Assembly: GCA_963662155.1 (NCBI GenBank)
Contig: OY759271.1
Span: 17,343,084-17,407,083, forward strand
DNA: 64,000 nt
From: Lamellibrachia columna
Taxonomy: Eukaryota > Annelida > Polychaeta > Sabellida > Siboglinidae
Direction: 5' to 3'
This document shows, piece after piece, positions 24,301 through 33,848 of this stretch (position 1 is the stretch's first letter; every line of letters starts with the position of its first letter). Below the pieces are notes generated by a model. It saw nothing but the letters and a program-made list of their open reading frames with translations, searched no databases and was not told where the DNA came from. The position numbers and the translations under genes are program-made.

Positions 24301-27300
24301 GTTTGGTAGAAATAATATTCTACTCAGGAAATTTGTTTCTGTTCAAAGAAGGTGAAGAACAAACTGTTTACATCTTATTGTAGTAACGTGTATTTTTTTC
24401 CTTATGGGCTAATTATACAAAAGCCGCTATGCAGCACTTTATTGCTTCCTATAATATTGCATTTAGGATTATGCACAGCCTATCTATGAGGTGTAGTGCT
24501 AGCCTCATATTAGTTCTGTACATTATAAAATGTATGTACAGTCTAATGTGCAGGATATCTGCGTCTACGAACTACGAACACCTCTGTACTGCGCATGAAG
24601 TGGATACATGCAATTTATACACTTTTGTAAACTTTTTACATTTTTATTTTATTTTCTTGTTACAATGGACATAATGCATATTGCTTATGTATACGTTTTG
24701 TCTGAAATAAAAGATTGATTGATTGATTGATTGATAATGGTCATGTTCCCCTGCAGGAGAACCATCCACGTCCAGGTCGGCTCTACAATACCTACAATGT
24801 CATCACGTATGTTCCGGACTCAGACGAGGGTAGAATGGTGGTCCGCCTACTGAAGAAGGCATTCGATCAGAAACTCCTGTTCTTGATCATGTGGTCAACA
24901 GACAAAGACAAGGTCGTTATGCAAGATTGCGTGCGACACAAGACGAAGGTCAACGGTGGTGTTGAACAGTAAGTAGAGAGGGGCATGCTAGACGAGTGGG
25001 TGAAACAAAGCTCTCTTGAGAAGTCATTATGAAGGGTGCATTCAAACCCCCTATTCCCTGGAAATAAATTTGACAGATTTAACCAGATTGCCATCCAAGG
25101 CAAAGGCCCAGATGGCAAGTGGACAAGGAAGCCATTGGCTTATCAAGAGTCCAAAATTTTTTCATCTGTATGTAACAGAATGGGATGGAGGGGATCGAAC
25201 GGAAGAGTTATTCTGCAGCAGTGATAGAGGGGGTGAGGAAGAGAGCGAGGGTGTTTGTAGGGGATTCGATAGTTAGGAAGACCGACAGAGTCTTAAACAA
25301 GGGAGATGATGTGGTGGTCTGCTTGCCTGGAGCCAAAATAGAGGCGATAACTGAGAGGGTAAAAAACATCGTAGGCTCGGGTAAGGGTGGATCTGTTTTA
25401 GTACACGTAGGGACAAATAACGTAGAGAGGGAGGGTACAACTACCATAGTTAGGAAATATAGGCAGTTGGTCAGAACACTAAAACAGACGCGGGTTGAGC
25501 AGGTAATACTGTCAGGGATTTTACCTGTAATGGGCAGGAGGGGTCACAAATATCGAAATTGTCGGGGGATGGCAATTAACATGTTAGTCCAGAAGTTATG
25601 TAGGGAAGAGGAAGTTGGATTTGTGGATTTATGGGGAAGTTTTGTTGGGAGGGCTGATATGTACATGAAGGATGGGCTTCATTTAAGTGGAAAGGGGGCG
25701 GCAGTATTCGCGGACAAACTTTCAGCAGCAGTAGATAGTGACTTGGGTACAATGACAAATATTTTTGGAAGTAAACATTCTTTAAACTAGAAGTGCAGGG
25801 GGGTTACCTAGAGGTGTCTCAAGCAGAACAAGAGGCCACTAGCACAGATAAACCAATATCAAATCATCCGAAAAACATCTCTGAAAAAGGTTATAGATGC
25901 GTATGTTTAAATGCAAGGAGCATAGTAAATAAGAAAAACGAATTAAACATTATGGTAGAAGATATTGACCCTCACATAATTGGTATAACTGAATCATGGG
26001 CCAACATAGATATAACAGATGCTGAATTAGGACTGACAGGATATGTAATGTTTAGGAAAGATCGAATAGGAAGAAGGGGCGGGGGAGTTATTTTATATGT
26101 TAAAGAATCTATTCAGGCTTATGAAATAAAACTAGAAAGGGAAGCAGATTGCGATGAAGCTGTTTGGTGCAAAATTGTTTCAGGTAATTCAAAATTAACT
26201 ATTGGATTAGTTTACCGAAGTACAAACATAAACGAAGAGGACAACACAAAAATAAAAAACGCTATAAAGGAAGTTAGTAAAGGGGAATGTATCATAATGG
26301 GAGATTTTAACCATGGACACATACAATGGAATTCTCTAGAGAGCACAGGGATTGAGGACCAACAATTTCTATTTTTAATCCAGGATAGCTTTCTTACTCA
26401 GCACGTACTAGAACCAACCAGGGGAGAAAATGTATTAGATATAGTTTTGTCATCACAAAAAGAATTAGTGGACAATGTAAAAATATTTGAACCATTGGGT
26501 AATAGTGACCATAATCAAATACATTTTGACATCAATGTAAAATCAGAAAGTAAAAATAAGAAAACGTACAAGAGAAACTTCCACAAAGGTAACTACAAAG
26601 ATATGAAAAAATACTTAGCAAAGTTAGATTGGAATAACATGCTGATGAATAAGACCGCAATTGAATGTTGGAATATTCTAAAATATGAAATTGAGAGTAT
26701 CATCGATAAATTTGTTCCCTTCCAAAAACAAGGAAAACGGTGTAGAAAGAAACACTTGTCAAAAGAGGCTATTAGAAAAATAATGCTAAAACAAACTATG
26801 TGGAGGGTTTATAGGCGTACCAGAAAGGACGAAGACTATGCAAAATACAAAGAGGCACTTAATGCAGCTACAACTGAAATCAGACAATCTAAAAGAAGCT
26901 ATGAGCAAAAACTAGCATGTAACATAACAAATGACAGCAAGAGTTTTTATGCATATGTCAGGAGTAAACAAAACGTACAAGACAAGGTTGGACCTCTAGA
27001 AGACAGTGCTGGAAATATAATATCACAGGGGTTTTTAATGGCGGAAGACCTAAATGGTTACTTCAGTTCAGTGTTTACCAAAGAAGATATTAGTTCATTA
27101 CCAGTTGCTGATGCTAAATTTCAGGGGGCTAAATCTGACTATTTAGGTCCGTTAGTTGTAACTCCAGAATTGGTAGCTAAGAAAATAAAGGCAATGAAAG
27201 ATAACAAATCACCGGGAGTGGATGGGATTCCCCCAAAATTACTAATGGAAACAGTAGAACAAATCAGTATACCACTTGCAAGAGTATTCAACTTGTCATT

Positions 27301-30300
27301 AAAAGAGGGAGTTGTTCCGTTTGAATGGAAAGAAGCAAACATCATACCATTATTTAAAAAGGGTTCGAGAAATAAGTCAGAGAATTACAGACCAGTGAGT
27401 TTAACGTCAGTGATTTGTAAATTATTAGAAAGGTTAATTAAAGACCATATGGTGGAATTCCTCGTTAAGCATAAATTATTAAATTCATCTCAACATGGAT
27501 TCCTTAAAGCGAGGTCATGCTTAACAAATATGTTATGTTTTTTGGAAGAAATCACTAAGTGGATAGACGTGGGATCGCCAGTAGATATTATCTACTTAGA
27601 TTTTCAGAAAGCTTTTGACAAAGTGCCACATCAAAAATTACTACTTAAATTAAAAGCCCATGGTATCGGGGACAGCATAACTGACTGGATAGAACAATGG
27701 CTGACTGACAGAAGACAACGAGTTGTAGTAGATGGAGAAGTTTCAAATTGGAAATCGGTTTTGAGTGGGGTACCTCAAGGATCAGTATTAGGACCTATAT
27801 TATTCTTAATTTATATCAATGACTTGGACGACAGTATAACAAGTAACGTACTGAAATTTGCGGATGACACAAAACTGTTTAGAAAGGTTAATACTGATGG
27901 TGATAAACAACATTTACAAAACGATCTAGACAGATTAGTGAAATGGTCTGAGAAATGGCAGATGTTGTTCAATTTTGGGAAATGTAAATGCCTACATACA
28001 GGACATAGGAACTTGAATGTAAACTATAAAATGGGAGATACTGTTCTGGCTACTACTGTAAAAGAAAAGGACTTAGGAGTTACAATAAGCGCTGATATGA
28101 AAGTTTCAGAGCAGTGTGGTATTGCAGCTTCAAAGGGTAATCAAATTCTTGGATTGATTAGAAGAAACATAACATACAAGGGAAAAAAGTTAATTATACC
28201 TCTTTATAAAGCAATAGTTAGACCTCATTTAGAATACTGTATACAAGCATGGAGACCATATCGTAAGAAAGATATAGATACGCTTGAACGCATACAAAGG
28301 AGAGCAACTAAAATGATTCCAGAACTGAGAGACCTTAGTTATGAATGTGGTTTAACAACTCTAGAGACAAGGAGGTTAAGAGGAGATCAGATTGAAGTTT
28401 TTAAGATATTGAATGGGTATGAAAATATTGATAGAAATATGTTTTTCTCACTCAAGAAGGATAGCAGAACTAGAGGACATGAGGTAAAATTAGTAAAGGA
28501 TCAATGTAGATTGGACATCAGGAAGCACTCGTTCTCACAGAGGACAATAAATGAATGGAACAAATTGTCTACAGATTGTGTAACTGCTAGCAGCGTGAAT
28601 ATGTTTAAAAACAAGGTTGACACATATCTCAGGAGGGCGGGTTATAAGTAGATGAACATTGTTGGACTCTCGATAAGCCAATGGCTTCCTTGTCCACTTG
28701 CCATCTGGGCCTTTGGCTTGGATGGCAAATCTTGTTAAATCTTGTTAAAACCCGCCCTCCTGTGATATGTGTCAACCTTGTTTTTAATCATATTCACACT
28801 GCTAGCAGTTATACTATCTCTAGATAATTTATTCCATTCATTTATTGTCCTCTGTGAGAACAAGTATTTTCTGTTATCCAATCTACACTGATCCTTTACT
28901 AATGTTGCCTCATGTCCTCCAGTTCTACTATCTTTCTTGAGTGAGAAAACATATGTCTATCAATATTTTCATACCCATTCAATATCTAAAAAAATTCTAT
29001 TTGATCTCCTCTTAAACTCCTTGTCTCTAGGGTTGTTAAACCACATTCTTTTAGACATTCTTCATAACTAAGGTCTCTCAGTTGTGGAATCGTTTTAGTA
29101 GCTCTCCTCTGTATTCGTTCAAGCGTATCTATATCCTTCTTATGATATGGTCTCCATGCTTGTATACAGTATTTTAAATGAGGCCTAACTATTGCCTAAC
29201 TATTGCTTCATACAGTGGTATAATTAGCTTTTTTCCTTGTATGTTATATTTCTCCTAATCAACCCAAGAATTTGATTACCATTTGAAGCTGCAATCCCGT
29301 GTCCTGTGTGTAGGCATTTACATTTCCAAAAATTTTATAACATCTGCCATTTTTCAGACCATTTAACTAATTTGTCTAGATCATTTTGTAAATGTTGTTT
29401 ATCACCATCATTGTTAACCTTTTTAAACACTTGTGTCATCCACAAAATTCAGTACATTGCTTGTTATATTGTCGTCGAAGTCATTGATATATACTAAGAA
29501 TAATAAAGGTCCTAATATTGATCCTTGTGGTACACCACTCAAAACTGATTTCCAGTTTGAAACCTCCCCATCTACAACTCTTCTGTCAGTCAGCCATTGT
29601 TCTATCCAGTCGATTATGCCATCTCCGATACCATGGGCTTTTAATTTAAGTAGTAATCTTTGATGCGGCACTTTGTCGAAAGCTTTCTGAAAATCTAAGT
29701 AGATAATATCTACTGGTGATCCCTCGTCTATCCACTTCTTCCAAAAAACAACATATTGTCCACTACAGTGTAATTCATTTTGTGAAAACAAAACTATATC
29801 TAATACATTCATCCTCATACCTTTTTTACCCATTCAGTAGCCTCATACCTTTTTTGTTTGTCAGAAAATCTGTAGATACATTAACAATACGTATTGCGAA
29901 TAAATGATGTCATTTATCCACTATGAAATCCACACCATCCTGTGGTTAAATCATGGATCCACGCATGAAAAGGGACCAGTTATATTCAGATATAGAAGGG
30001 ATTTTTGAATTGTCCGAATTTCACAAAACGAAGTCTGATCTGATGACGTTTAAGTGTCTGTGCTGTGGGGTGGTGTGGGATGCTTAGGGGTGCTGTGGCT
30101 CAGTGGTTAGAGCACTGGATTGTCAGGAGAACTGGGTTTTGAGTCCACCTACTGCCGTTTCAAAACAGTTTTGTTCACCCCACTTTAACTCAGTTCACTC
30201 GGCTGAATAAGTACCTGGCATTTCACCTTAGTTCACTCGGCTGAATGAGTACCTGGCACTTTACTTTAGTTCACTCGGCTGAATGAGTACCTGGCACTTC

Positions 30301-31565
30301 ACCTCAGTTCACTCGGCTGAATGAGTACCTGGCACTTCACCTCAGTTCACTCGGCTGAATGAGTACCTGGGACTTCACCACAGTTCACTCGGCTGAATGA
30401 GTACCTGGCACTTCACCTCAGTTCACTCGGCTGAATGAGTACCTGGGACTTCACCTCAGTTCACTCGGCTGAATGAGTACCTGGCACTTCACCTCAGTTC
30501 ACTCGGCTGAATGAGTACCTGGCACTTCACCTCAGTTCACTCAGCTGAATGAGTACCTGGCACTTCACCTCAGTTCACTCAGCTGAATGAGTACCTGGGA
30601 CTTCACCTCAGTTCACTCAGCTGAATGAGTACCTGGGACTTCACCTCAGTTCACTCGGCTGAATGAGTACCTGGCACTTCAACTCAGTTCACTCGGCTGA
30701 ATGAGTACCTGGCACTTCACCTCAGTTCACTCGGCTGAATGAGTACCTGGGACTTCACCTCAGTTCACTCGGCTGAATGAGTACCTGGCACTTCACCTCA
30801 GTTCACTCGGCTGAATGAGTACCTGGCACTTCACCTCAGTTCACTCGGCTGAATGAGTACCTGGCACTTCACCTCAGTTCACTCGGCTGAATGAGTACCT
30901 GGCACTTCACCTCAGTTCACTCGGCTGAATGAGTACCTGGCACTTCACTCGGCTGAATGAGTACCTGGGACTTCACCTCAGTTCACTCGGCTGAATGAGT
31001 ACCTGGGACTTCACCTCAGTTCACTCGGCTGAATGAGTACCTGGCACTTCACCTCAGTTCACTCGGCTGAATGAGTACGAGTACCTGGCACTTCACCTCA
31101 GTTCACTCAGCTGAATGAGTACTTGGCACTTCACCTCGGTTCACTCGGCTGAATGAGTACCTGGGACTTCACCTCAGTTCACTCGGCTGAATGAGTACCT
31201 GGCACTTCACCTCAGTTCACTCGGCTGAATGAGTACCTGGCACTTTACCTCAGTTCACTCAGCTGAATGAGTACCTGGCACTAGACATTTGATGGAATTA
31301 CAAGAACAAACAGCTTTCACAGAAGTAGAAGTTGAAATGGTGTTTGTATGAACAGGTCTGCCGGGGACAAAGTGTAATGTGCCCCAAGCAACAAATGTTG
31401 AAGGGATGTGATACTTTGTAGAGCCTGAAATGACAAAGCACCAACATTTAACTCATGCATCCTATGTATGCTAAGATGTCTTTTTGTGGTTTCAGAAATG
31501 CCTATCCTGACTCGGATTATCTGGCAGCTGTGAAAAATGATCTAGCAGCTATTGGAATCAAGTGA
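18322..31565 (+). CDS. RING-less DTX3L-like protein with Deltex C-terminal domain, five exons
   Basis: Exons 18322-18484, 20408-20532, 23208-23555, 24757-24968 and 31496-31565 join in consistent phases (1, 0, 0, 2) to 305 residues. Residues about 9-70 look like an RRM ([18 protein letters not shown]). Residues 97-156 look KH-like ([13 protein letters not shown]). Residues 176-305 are a DTC domain: [63 protein letters not shown]. The order matches DTX3L except that no RING lies between KH and DTC. In Deltex proteins RING and DTC together ubiquitylate ADP-ribosylated or nucleic-acid targets. By my alignment the DTC His and Glu used in that chemistry (DTX2 H594 and E608, as I recall) are N284 and D298 here. 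A ligand-binding, non-catalytic role is possible. Frame and splice sites look functional. Confidence 0.88.
20408..20532 (+). CDS. Deltex-like exon 2
   Basis: Acceptor TTGTTCCTAG, donor GATAAT|GTGAGT. It enters in phase 1 and leaves in phase 0, coding [14 protein letters not shown] to MFRGQDN, the end of the RRM-like unit and a linker. Confidence 0.8.
21204..22670. mobile_element. Non-autonomous DNA transposon with long inverted repeats
   Basis: The ends read CAGTCGCCAAACTTCTCCAC and its complement. Inner blocks also pair: TTACATTTGCTGTGTAATAA (about 21367) with its complement near 22580, and CCACTATAACTGAC (about 21459) with GTCAGTTATAGTGG (about 22487). The left repeat is stretched by a (TA)n tract at 21240-21348. 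No transposase frame is present. The unique flank ending GTGGCTATGTTTGAGCGC is repeated inside at about 21691-21750. It lies in intron 2 of the Deltex-like gene. Confidence 0.75.
21240..21348. repeat. (TA)n tract inside the left inverted repeat
   Basis: About 105 bp, interrupted once by TTATATACATAA. Confidence 0.95.
22796..23155. repeat. 50-68 bp GT-rich minisatellite, six copies
   Basis: Each unit carries GTGTGCATGCATGCTCCC plus a variable (GT)n/(GTAT)n stretch. It ends about 50 bp before the exon 3 acceptor. Confidence 0.93.
23208..23555 (+). CDS. Deltex-like exon 3 (KH-like segment and start of DTC)
   Basis: Acceptor CTGCTTACAG, donor CAGGGG|GTAAGT, phase 0 at both ends, 116 codons. [14 protein letters not shown] to ASSYLNNNV is KH-like. 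QPDGTM begins the DTC domain with only 20 residues between, too short for a RING, and no cysteine cluster is present. Confidence 0.88.
23624..23806. repeat. Foldback element (imperfect hairpin)
   Basis: The left arm (to about 23700: CCATATGGTTGGTTGGATAT...TTCTAACA) pairs with the right arm (23716-23806: TGTTAGAATTTAG...ATATCCAACCAAC). Two ~80 bp arms with a very short loop, MITE-like, just after exon 3. Confidence 0.8.
24060..24745 (+). mobile_element. 5'-truncated LINE, 3' end with (ATTG)n tail
   Basis: The frames read [27 protein letters not shown] and later pieces, typical of the region after the RT palm in non-LTR elements. The copy ends with TCTGAAATAAAAGATTG repeats, only about 15-20 bp from the exon 4 acceptor. 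Confidence 0.75.
24757..24968 (+). CDS. Deltex-like exon 4 (core of DTC)
   Basis: Acceptor TTCCCCTGCAG, donor GTTGAACA|GTAAGT, phase 0 in and 2 out. It codes [33 protein letters not shown] and [12 protein letters not shown]. The usual WNEIHHKTE is [10 protein letters not shown] here, so the conserved Trp and first His are replaced. Confidence 0.9.
25185..25790 (+). CDS. LINE ORF1, SGNH/esterase-type
   Basis: The 201-codon frame has SGNH-hydrolase blocks: FVGDSIVR (nucleophile Ser), [32 protein letters not shown], and DGLHLSGKG with the catalytic-type Asp and His. ORF1 esterase domains are known in CR1-like elements, where they may help RNA or membrane association. The ATG at 25185 is the first usable start. 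No zinc-knuckle or coiled coil precedes it, so an N-terminal part may be missing. Confidence 0.85.
   Translation: MEGIERKSYSAAVIEGVRKRARVFVGDSIVRKTDRVLNKGDDVVVCLPGAKIEAITERVKNIVGSGKGGSVLVHVGTNNVEREGTTTIVRKYRQLVRTLKQTRVEQVILSGILPVMGRRGHKYRNCRGMAINMLVQKLCREEEVGFVDLWGSFVGRADMYMKDGLHLSGKGAAVFADKLSAAVDSDLGTMTNIFGSKHSLN
25793..28651 (+). CDS. LINE ORF2: AP-type endonuclease and reverse transcriptase
   Basis: A 952-codon frame begins 3 nt after the ORF1 stop, in another frame. Its first codon is GTG and the first ATG comes about 50 codons in, so translation may depend on reinitiation. The endonuclease (about residues 35-260) shows CLNARSI, ITESWA with the catalytic Glu at 67, MGDFNHG and [10 protein letters not shown]. 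The RT (about 440-760) shows [12 protein letters not shown] (Asp near 603), [11 protein letters not shown] and KFADDTKLF (Asp pair near 690). The tail has [11 protein letters not shown] and a C-terminal [11 protein letters not shown]. All key residues are present, with no stop or shift, so it may be active. Confidence 0.95.
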   Translation: MQGGYLEVSQAEQEATSTDKPISNHPKNISEKGYRCVCLNARSIVNKKNELNIMVEDIDPHIIGITESWANIDITDAELGLTGYVMFRKDRIGRRGGGVILYVKESIQAYEIKLEREADCDEAVWCKIVSGNSKLTIGLVYRSTNINEEDNTKIKNAIKEVSKGECIIMGDFNHGHIQWNSLESTGIEDQQFLFLIQDSFLTQHVLEPTRGENVLDIVLSSQKELVDNVKIFEPLGNSDHNQIHFDINVKSESKNKKTYKRNFHKGNYKDMKKYLAKLDWNNMLMNKTAIECWNILKYEIESIIDKFVPFQKQGKRCRKKHLSKEAIRKIMLKQTMWRVYRRTRKDEDYAKYKEALNAATTEIRQSKRSYEQKLACNITNDSKSFYAYVRSKQNVQDKVGPLEDSAGNIISQGFLMAEDLNGYFSSVFTKEDISSLPVADAKFQGAKSDYLGPLVVTPELVAKKIKAMKDNKSPGVDGIPPKLLMETVEQISIPLARVFNLSLKEGVVPFEWKEANIIPLFKKGSRNKSENYRPVSLTSVICKLLERLIKDHMVEFLVKHKLLNSSQHGFLKARSCLTNMLCFLEEITKWIDVGSPVDIIYLDFQKAFDKVPHQKLLLKLKAHGIGDSITDWIEQWLTDRRQRVVVDGEVSNWKSVLSGVPQGSVLGPILFLIYINDLDDSITSNVLKFADDTKLFRKVNTDGDKQHLQNDLDRLVKWSEKWQMLFNFGKCKCLHTGHRNLNVNYKMGDTVLATTVKEKDLGVTISADMKVSEQCGIAASKGNQILGLIRRNITYKGKKLIIPLYKAIVRPHLEYCIQAWRPYRKKDIDTLERIQRRATKMIPELRDLSYECGLTTLETRRLRGDQIEVFKILNGYENIDRNMFFSLKKDSRTRGHEVKLVKDQCRLDIRKHSFSQRTINEWNKLSTDCVTASSVNMFKNKVDTYLRRAGYK
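28749..29840 (-). mobile_element. Inverted, internally deleted copy of the same LINE
   Basis: On the minus strand the sequence matches ORF2, including [20 protein letters not shown] and [11 protein letters not shown]. The RT motif FADD is FVDD here. Near 29730-29830 the end of the endonuclease ([13 protein letters not shown]) joins directly to the start of the RT, so about 350 codons are deleted. Frameshifts follow. It meets the full-length copy tail to tail at 28745-28749. Confidence 0.88.
30091..31400 (+). mobile_element. tRNA-derived SINE with an expanded centre
   Basis: The head (30091-30165) has an A-box-like TGGCTCAGTGGTTAGAG and a B-box-like GGTTTTGAGTCC. The body shares TTCACTCGGCTGAATGAGTA with the SINEs at 36.2 and 61 kb, and the tail (31325-31385: ATGGTGTTTGTATGAACAGG) matches theirs. 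The middle has become a 38 bp array. Confidence 0.8.
30180..31282. repeat. 38 bp minisatellite inside the SINE, about 29 copies
   Basis: The unit is TTCACCTCAGTTCACTCGGC plus TGAATGAGTACCTGGCAC. A single copy of the same segment is present in the SINE at 60843-61165. Confidence 0.95.
31496..31565 (+). CDS. Deltex-like exon 5 (DTC C-terminus and stop)
   Basis: The acceptor TGTGGTTTCAG fits phase 2 from exon 4. It codes [20 protein letters not shown] and IK, then TGA at 31563-31565. Active Deltex proteins have a His where N284 stands and a Glu where D298 stands. Confidence 0.88.
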
Positions 31566-31771
31566 TGACGTAACTCTGGCTATGTGGCCGCAGTGATATT
31601 TTAGATGTGTAAATATTCACCAACGTTTCTTATAGCAACACCATAACAACGCTGCATATAATTACTATCTATGCATCACATTGCTTTTAGTGTATATTTT
31701 GTACCTGGATTTTGTATTTATTTTGTGAGCAAAAAGTCAGCAATGAATATTATAGCTATTTATTTTACACC

Positions 31772-31777
31772 ATTAAA
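31772..31777 (+). terminator. Possible polyadenylation signal of the Deltex-like gene
   Basis: ATTAAA 207 bp after the stop. Another AATAAA lies at about 31979. Usage unknown. Confidence 0.35.
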
Positions 31778-31899
31778 TCATTTCCTATTTAAGAGCGATG
31801 CTTTGTATCGCTAATTAGACATCATATTCCAATGAGTAAATTTGCATTATTAAATATATGTTTGTTACAAATTTGTGTGGTATTTTTATATAATTTATT

Positions 31900-33848
31900 G
31901 CTGTATTTACGTGTGCGCTTGCGTGTGCACACACAACTTTGATATGAATAATAATCACAAACCAACCATTAACAACAAAAATAAATACATTTTATTTTAA
32001 AATCATTAGATACAGCAGTGTTAGGTCATAACCAGATCGCTGGATCAATAACTGACCAGACCATTGTCAGTAACTAACTTTGACGATGACAATCAGACAG
32101 CACTTTGTGCAACACCTGGCAGGGCCACGTCCTTCGGCACACAGACAATAATTATTTCTCTACCTGACTCCTTAAATACTTCTAAAAATTCTAGATGTTA
32201 TAAGACCATTATTCCAACCTCCCCTGAGACCAACAACAATTTTAACAGCGGCTCCTGTGCTAACAAACCTGACTTCGTTTTAAGCCAATTATAAAGATTA
32301 TTTTCTAAGACTTGTCCAACGAACTTGATTTGAATTTCTTACATAGTAAAAAAACCTATTACAGATCCTAATTTTTGGTGATGCTTTTATGAACAATTTC
32401 AGTTCCCCTTCAGCTAACAAACATCCCACTCTTCAAACTGACGCCTCGCATTTGGTAATCCTGGAAAAATATACTGGATGTTGTATGTTTTATAGTCTGT
32501 TTCTGTGCTATTTGCATGATATGAATGTCGCACGTTTCTAGGATGCACAAACAACAAATGGCGATAACCACATGACGAAAGCATACAAATTGCACTTAAT
32601 AACTAACATAAATAGTACGACATAATCTGTAGAAAGGTCAACAAAACATTGCATTGCACTCGCTACAACAAAACAATCTTTGTTGTTCATATGTTGCACC
32701 ATCAGACATACAAGATGGAGCGACAGTCTCCTATTCACTCATTACACACACTATGTTGCACCATCAGACATACAAGACGGAGCAACAGTCTCCTATTCAC
32801 TCACTACACACACAATGTTGCACCATCAGACATATAAGACGGAGCGACAGTCTCCTATTCACTCACTACACACACAATGTTGCACCATCAGACATATAAG
32901 ACGGAGCGACAGTCTCCTATTCACTCACTACACACTTGCAGGTATTTGCCGTGTGCATTGGTGCCAACTCTTATGGTTTACACATCTTATGGATTTTTTG
33001 GCGTAGCAGATATTCCTTATACTGGTAGCTATGTGCATTTTGCTTTTTTGTATTATGAAATACTGCCCGTGTCTGTCAAATGGCAAATAATCAATCACCT
33101 GTTCAAAACACGTCCAAAGAGCGACTCTTGTATATATTTTAGCTGTGCGCAATCAGTTTTGCCAAAGTCTTGCGATTAATCGATCCCAGGCGAGCACCTT
33201 TTGAGCACGTGTGGCAAAGCACCGGACAAAGATAATCATATGTGTTTGTTTGCGGTCTTACATACTTCTACCAGTCTTACGTGTGCACGCCATTCAAGGT
33301 TGGCACCTATGCATTCAAACTCTCCTGGTCCTCATCCTGTGTTTCAATACAATAAACAGGGGTCGCAATCTCCATCTACTACAGACCCATAGAACACAAC
33401 TCTACTGGTCCTGCGTTCTTGCACATGAAGCAACAAGTTTACAAATGACACGAAGGCACAGAAAACATGCAAGCCTGCTTCATGGGAACAGACTAGCACC
33501 GGTGGAGTGCGCTCTTCGCAATTCCACATCATCACTATGCACGCATCACAACACATAATGAAATTTGTCTAAAACAAGGCAAAGAAGCAAGATGAAATCC
33601 TGTTAAAAACAGGTCTGAATACCACTATTTCCAACATCAGGCCTATGACAGTCGAGATGAGCTCTCCTCTCCTCTCGCAATACCAATAATACAACTGATA
33701 TGCCAACAACATCTGTGTTCTCCATTCGCATCACCAGAACCTCAGTGTCCTACTGTGGCACTATTTGATTGCTAAACACGTTGCTGCAATGTAGAGCAGT
33801 GCTCCAGTTGCTGACATAGTAGTGTTCCAGTTGCTCCAGTATGACAGT
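31900..33848. other. Convergent intergenic region
   Basis: It separates the 3' ends of the Deltex-like gene (+) and ANKIB1 (-). Apart from the 62 bp repeat at 32691-32938 there is no frame I recognise. The ANKIB1 3' UTR must lie in its right part. Confidence 0.5.
32691..32938. repeat. 62 bp tandem repeat, four copies
   Basis: Units start ATGTTGCACCATCAGACATA at 32691, 32753, 32815 and 32877, with very few differences. Confidence 0.95.

Larger units (their letters stand above)
25056..28745 (+). mobile_element. Full-length CR1-like LINE with two open ORFs
   Basis: It encodes an esterase-like ORF1 and a complete endonuclease-RT ORF2. The 3' UTR (28652-28745) has a hairpin (TTGCCATC / GGATGGCAA) and ends in a repeated AATCTTGTTA motif instead of poly(A). 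A 62 bp copy of this 3' UTR lies inverted at 25091-25153, ahead of ORF1. The 5' boundary is therefore uncertain. Both ORFs are uninterrupted, which suggests a young copy. It sits in intron 4 of the Deltex-like gene, in the same orientation. Confidence 0.9.

Noticed and set aside
30091..30165. Functional tRNA gene
   Set aside because: The A- and B-box motifs are SINE-type. The cloverleaf is incomplete and the SINE body follows; the heads at 36.4 and 61.1 kb are the same.
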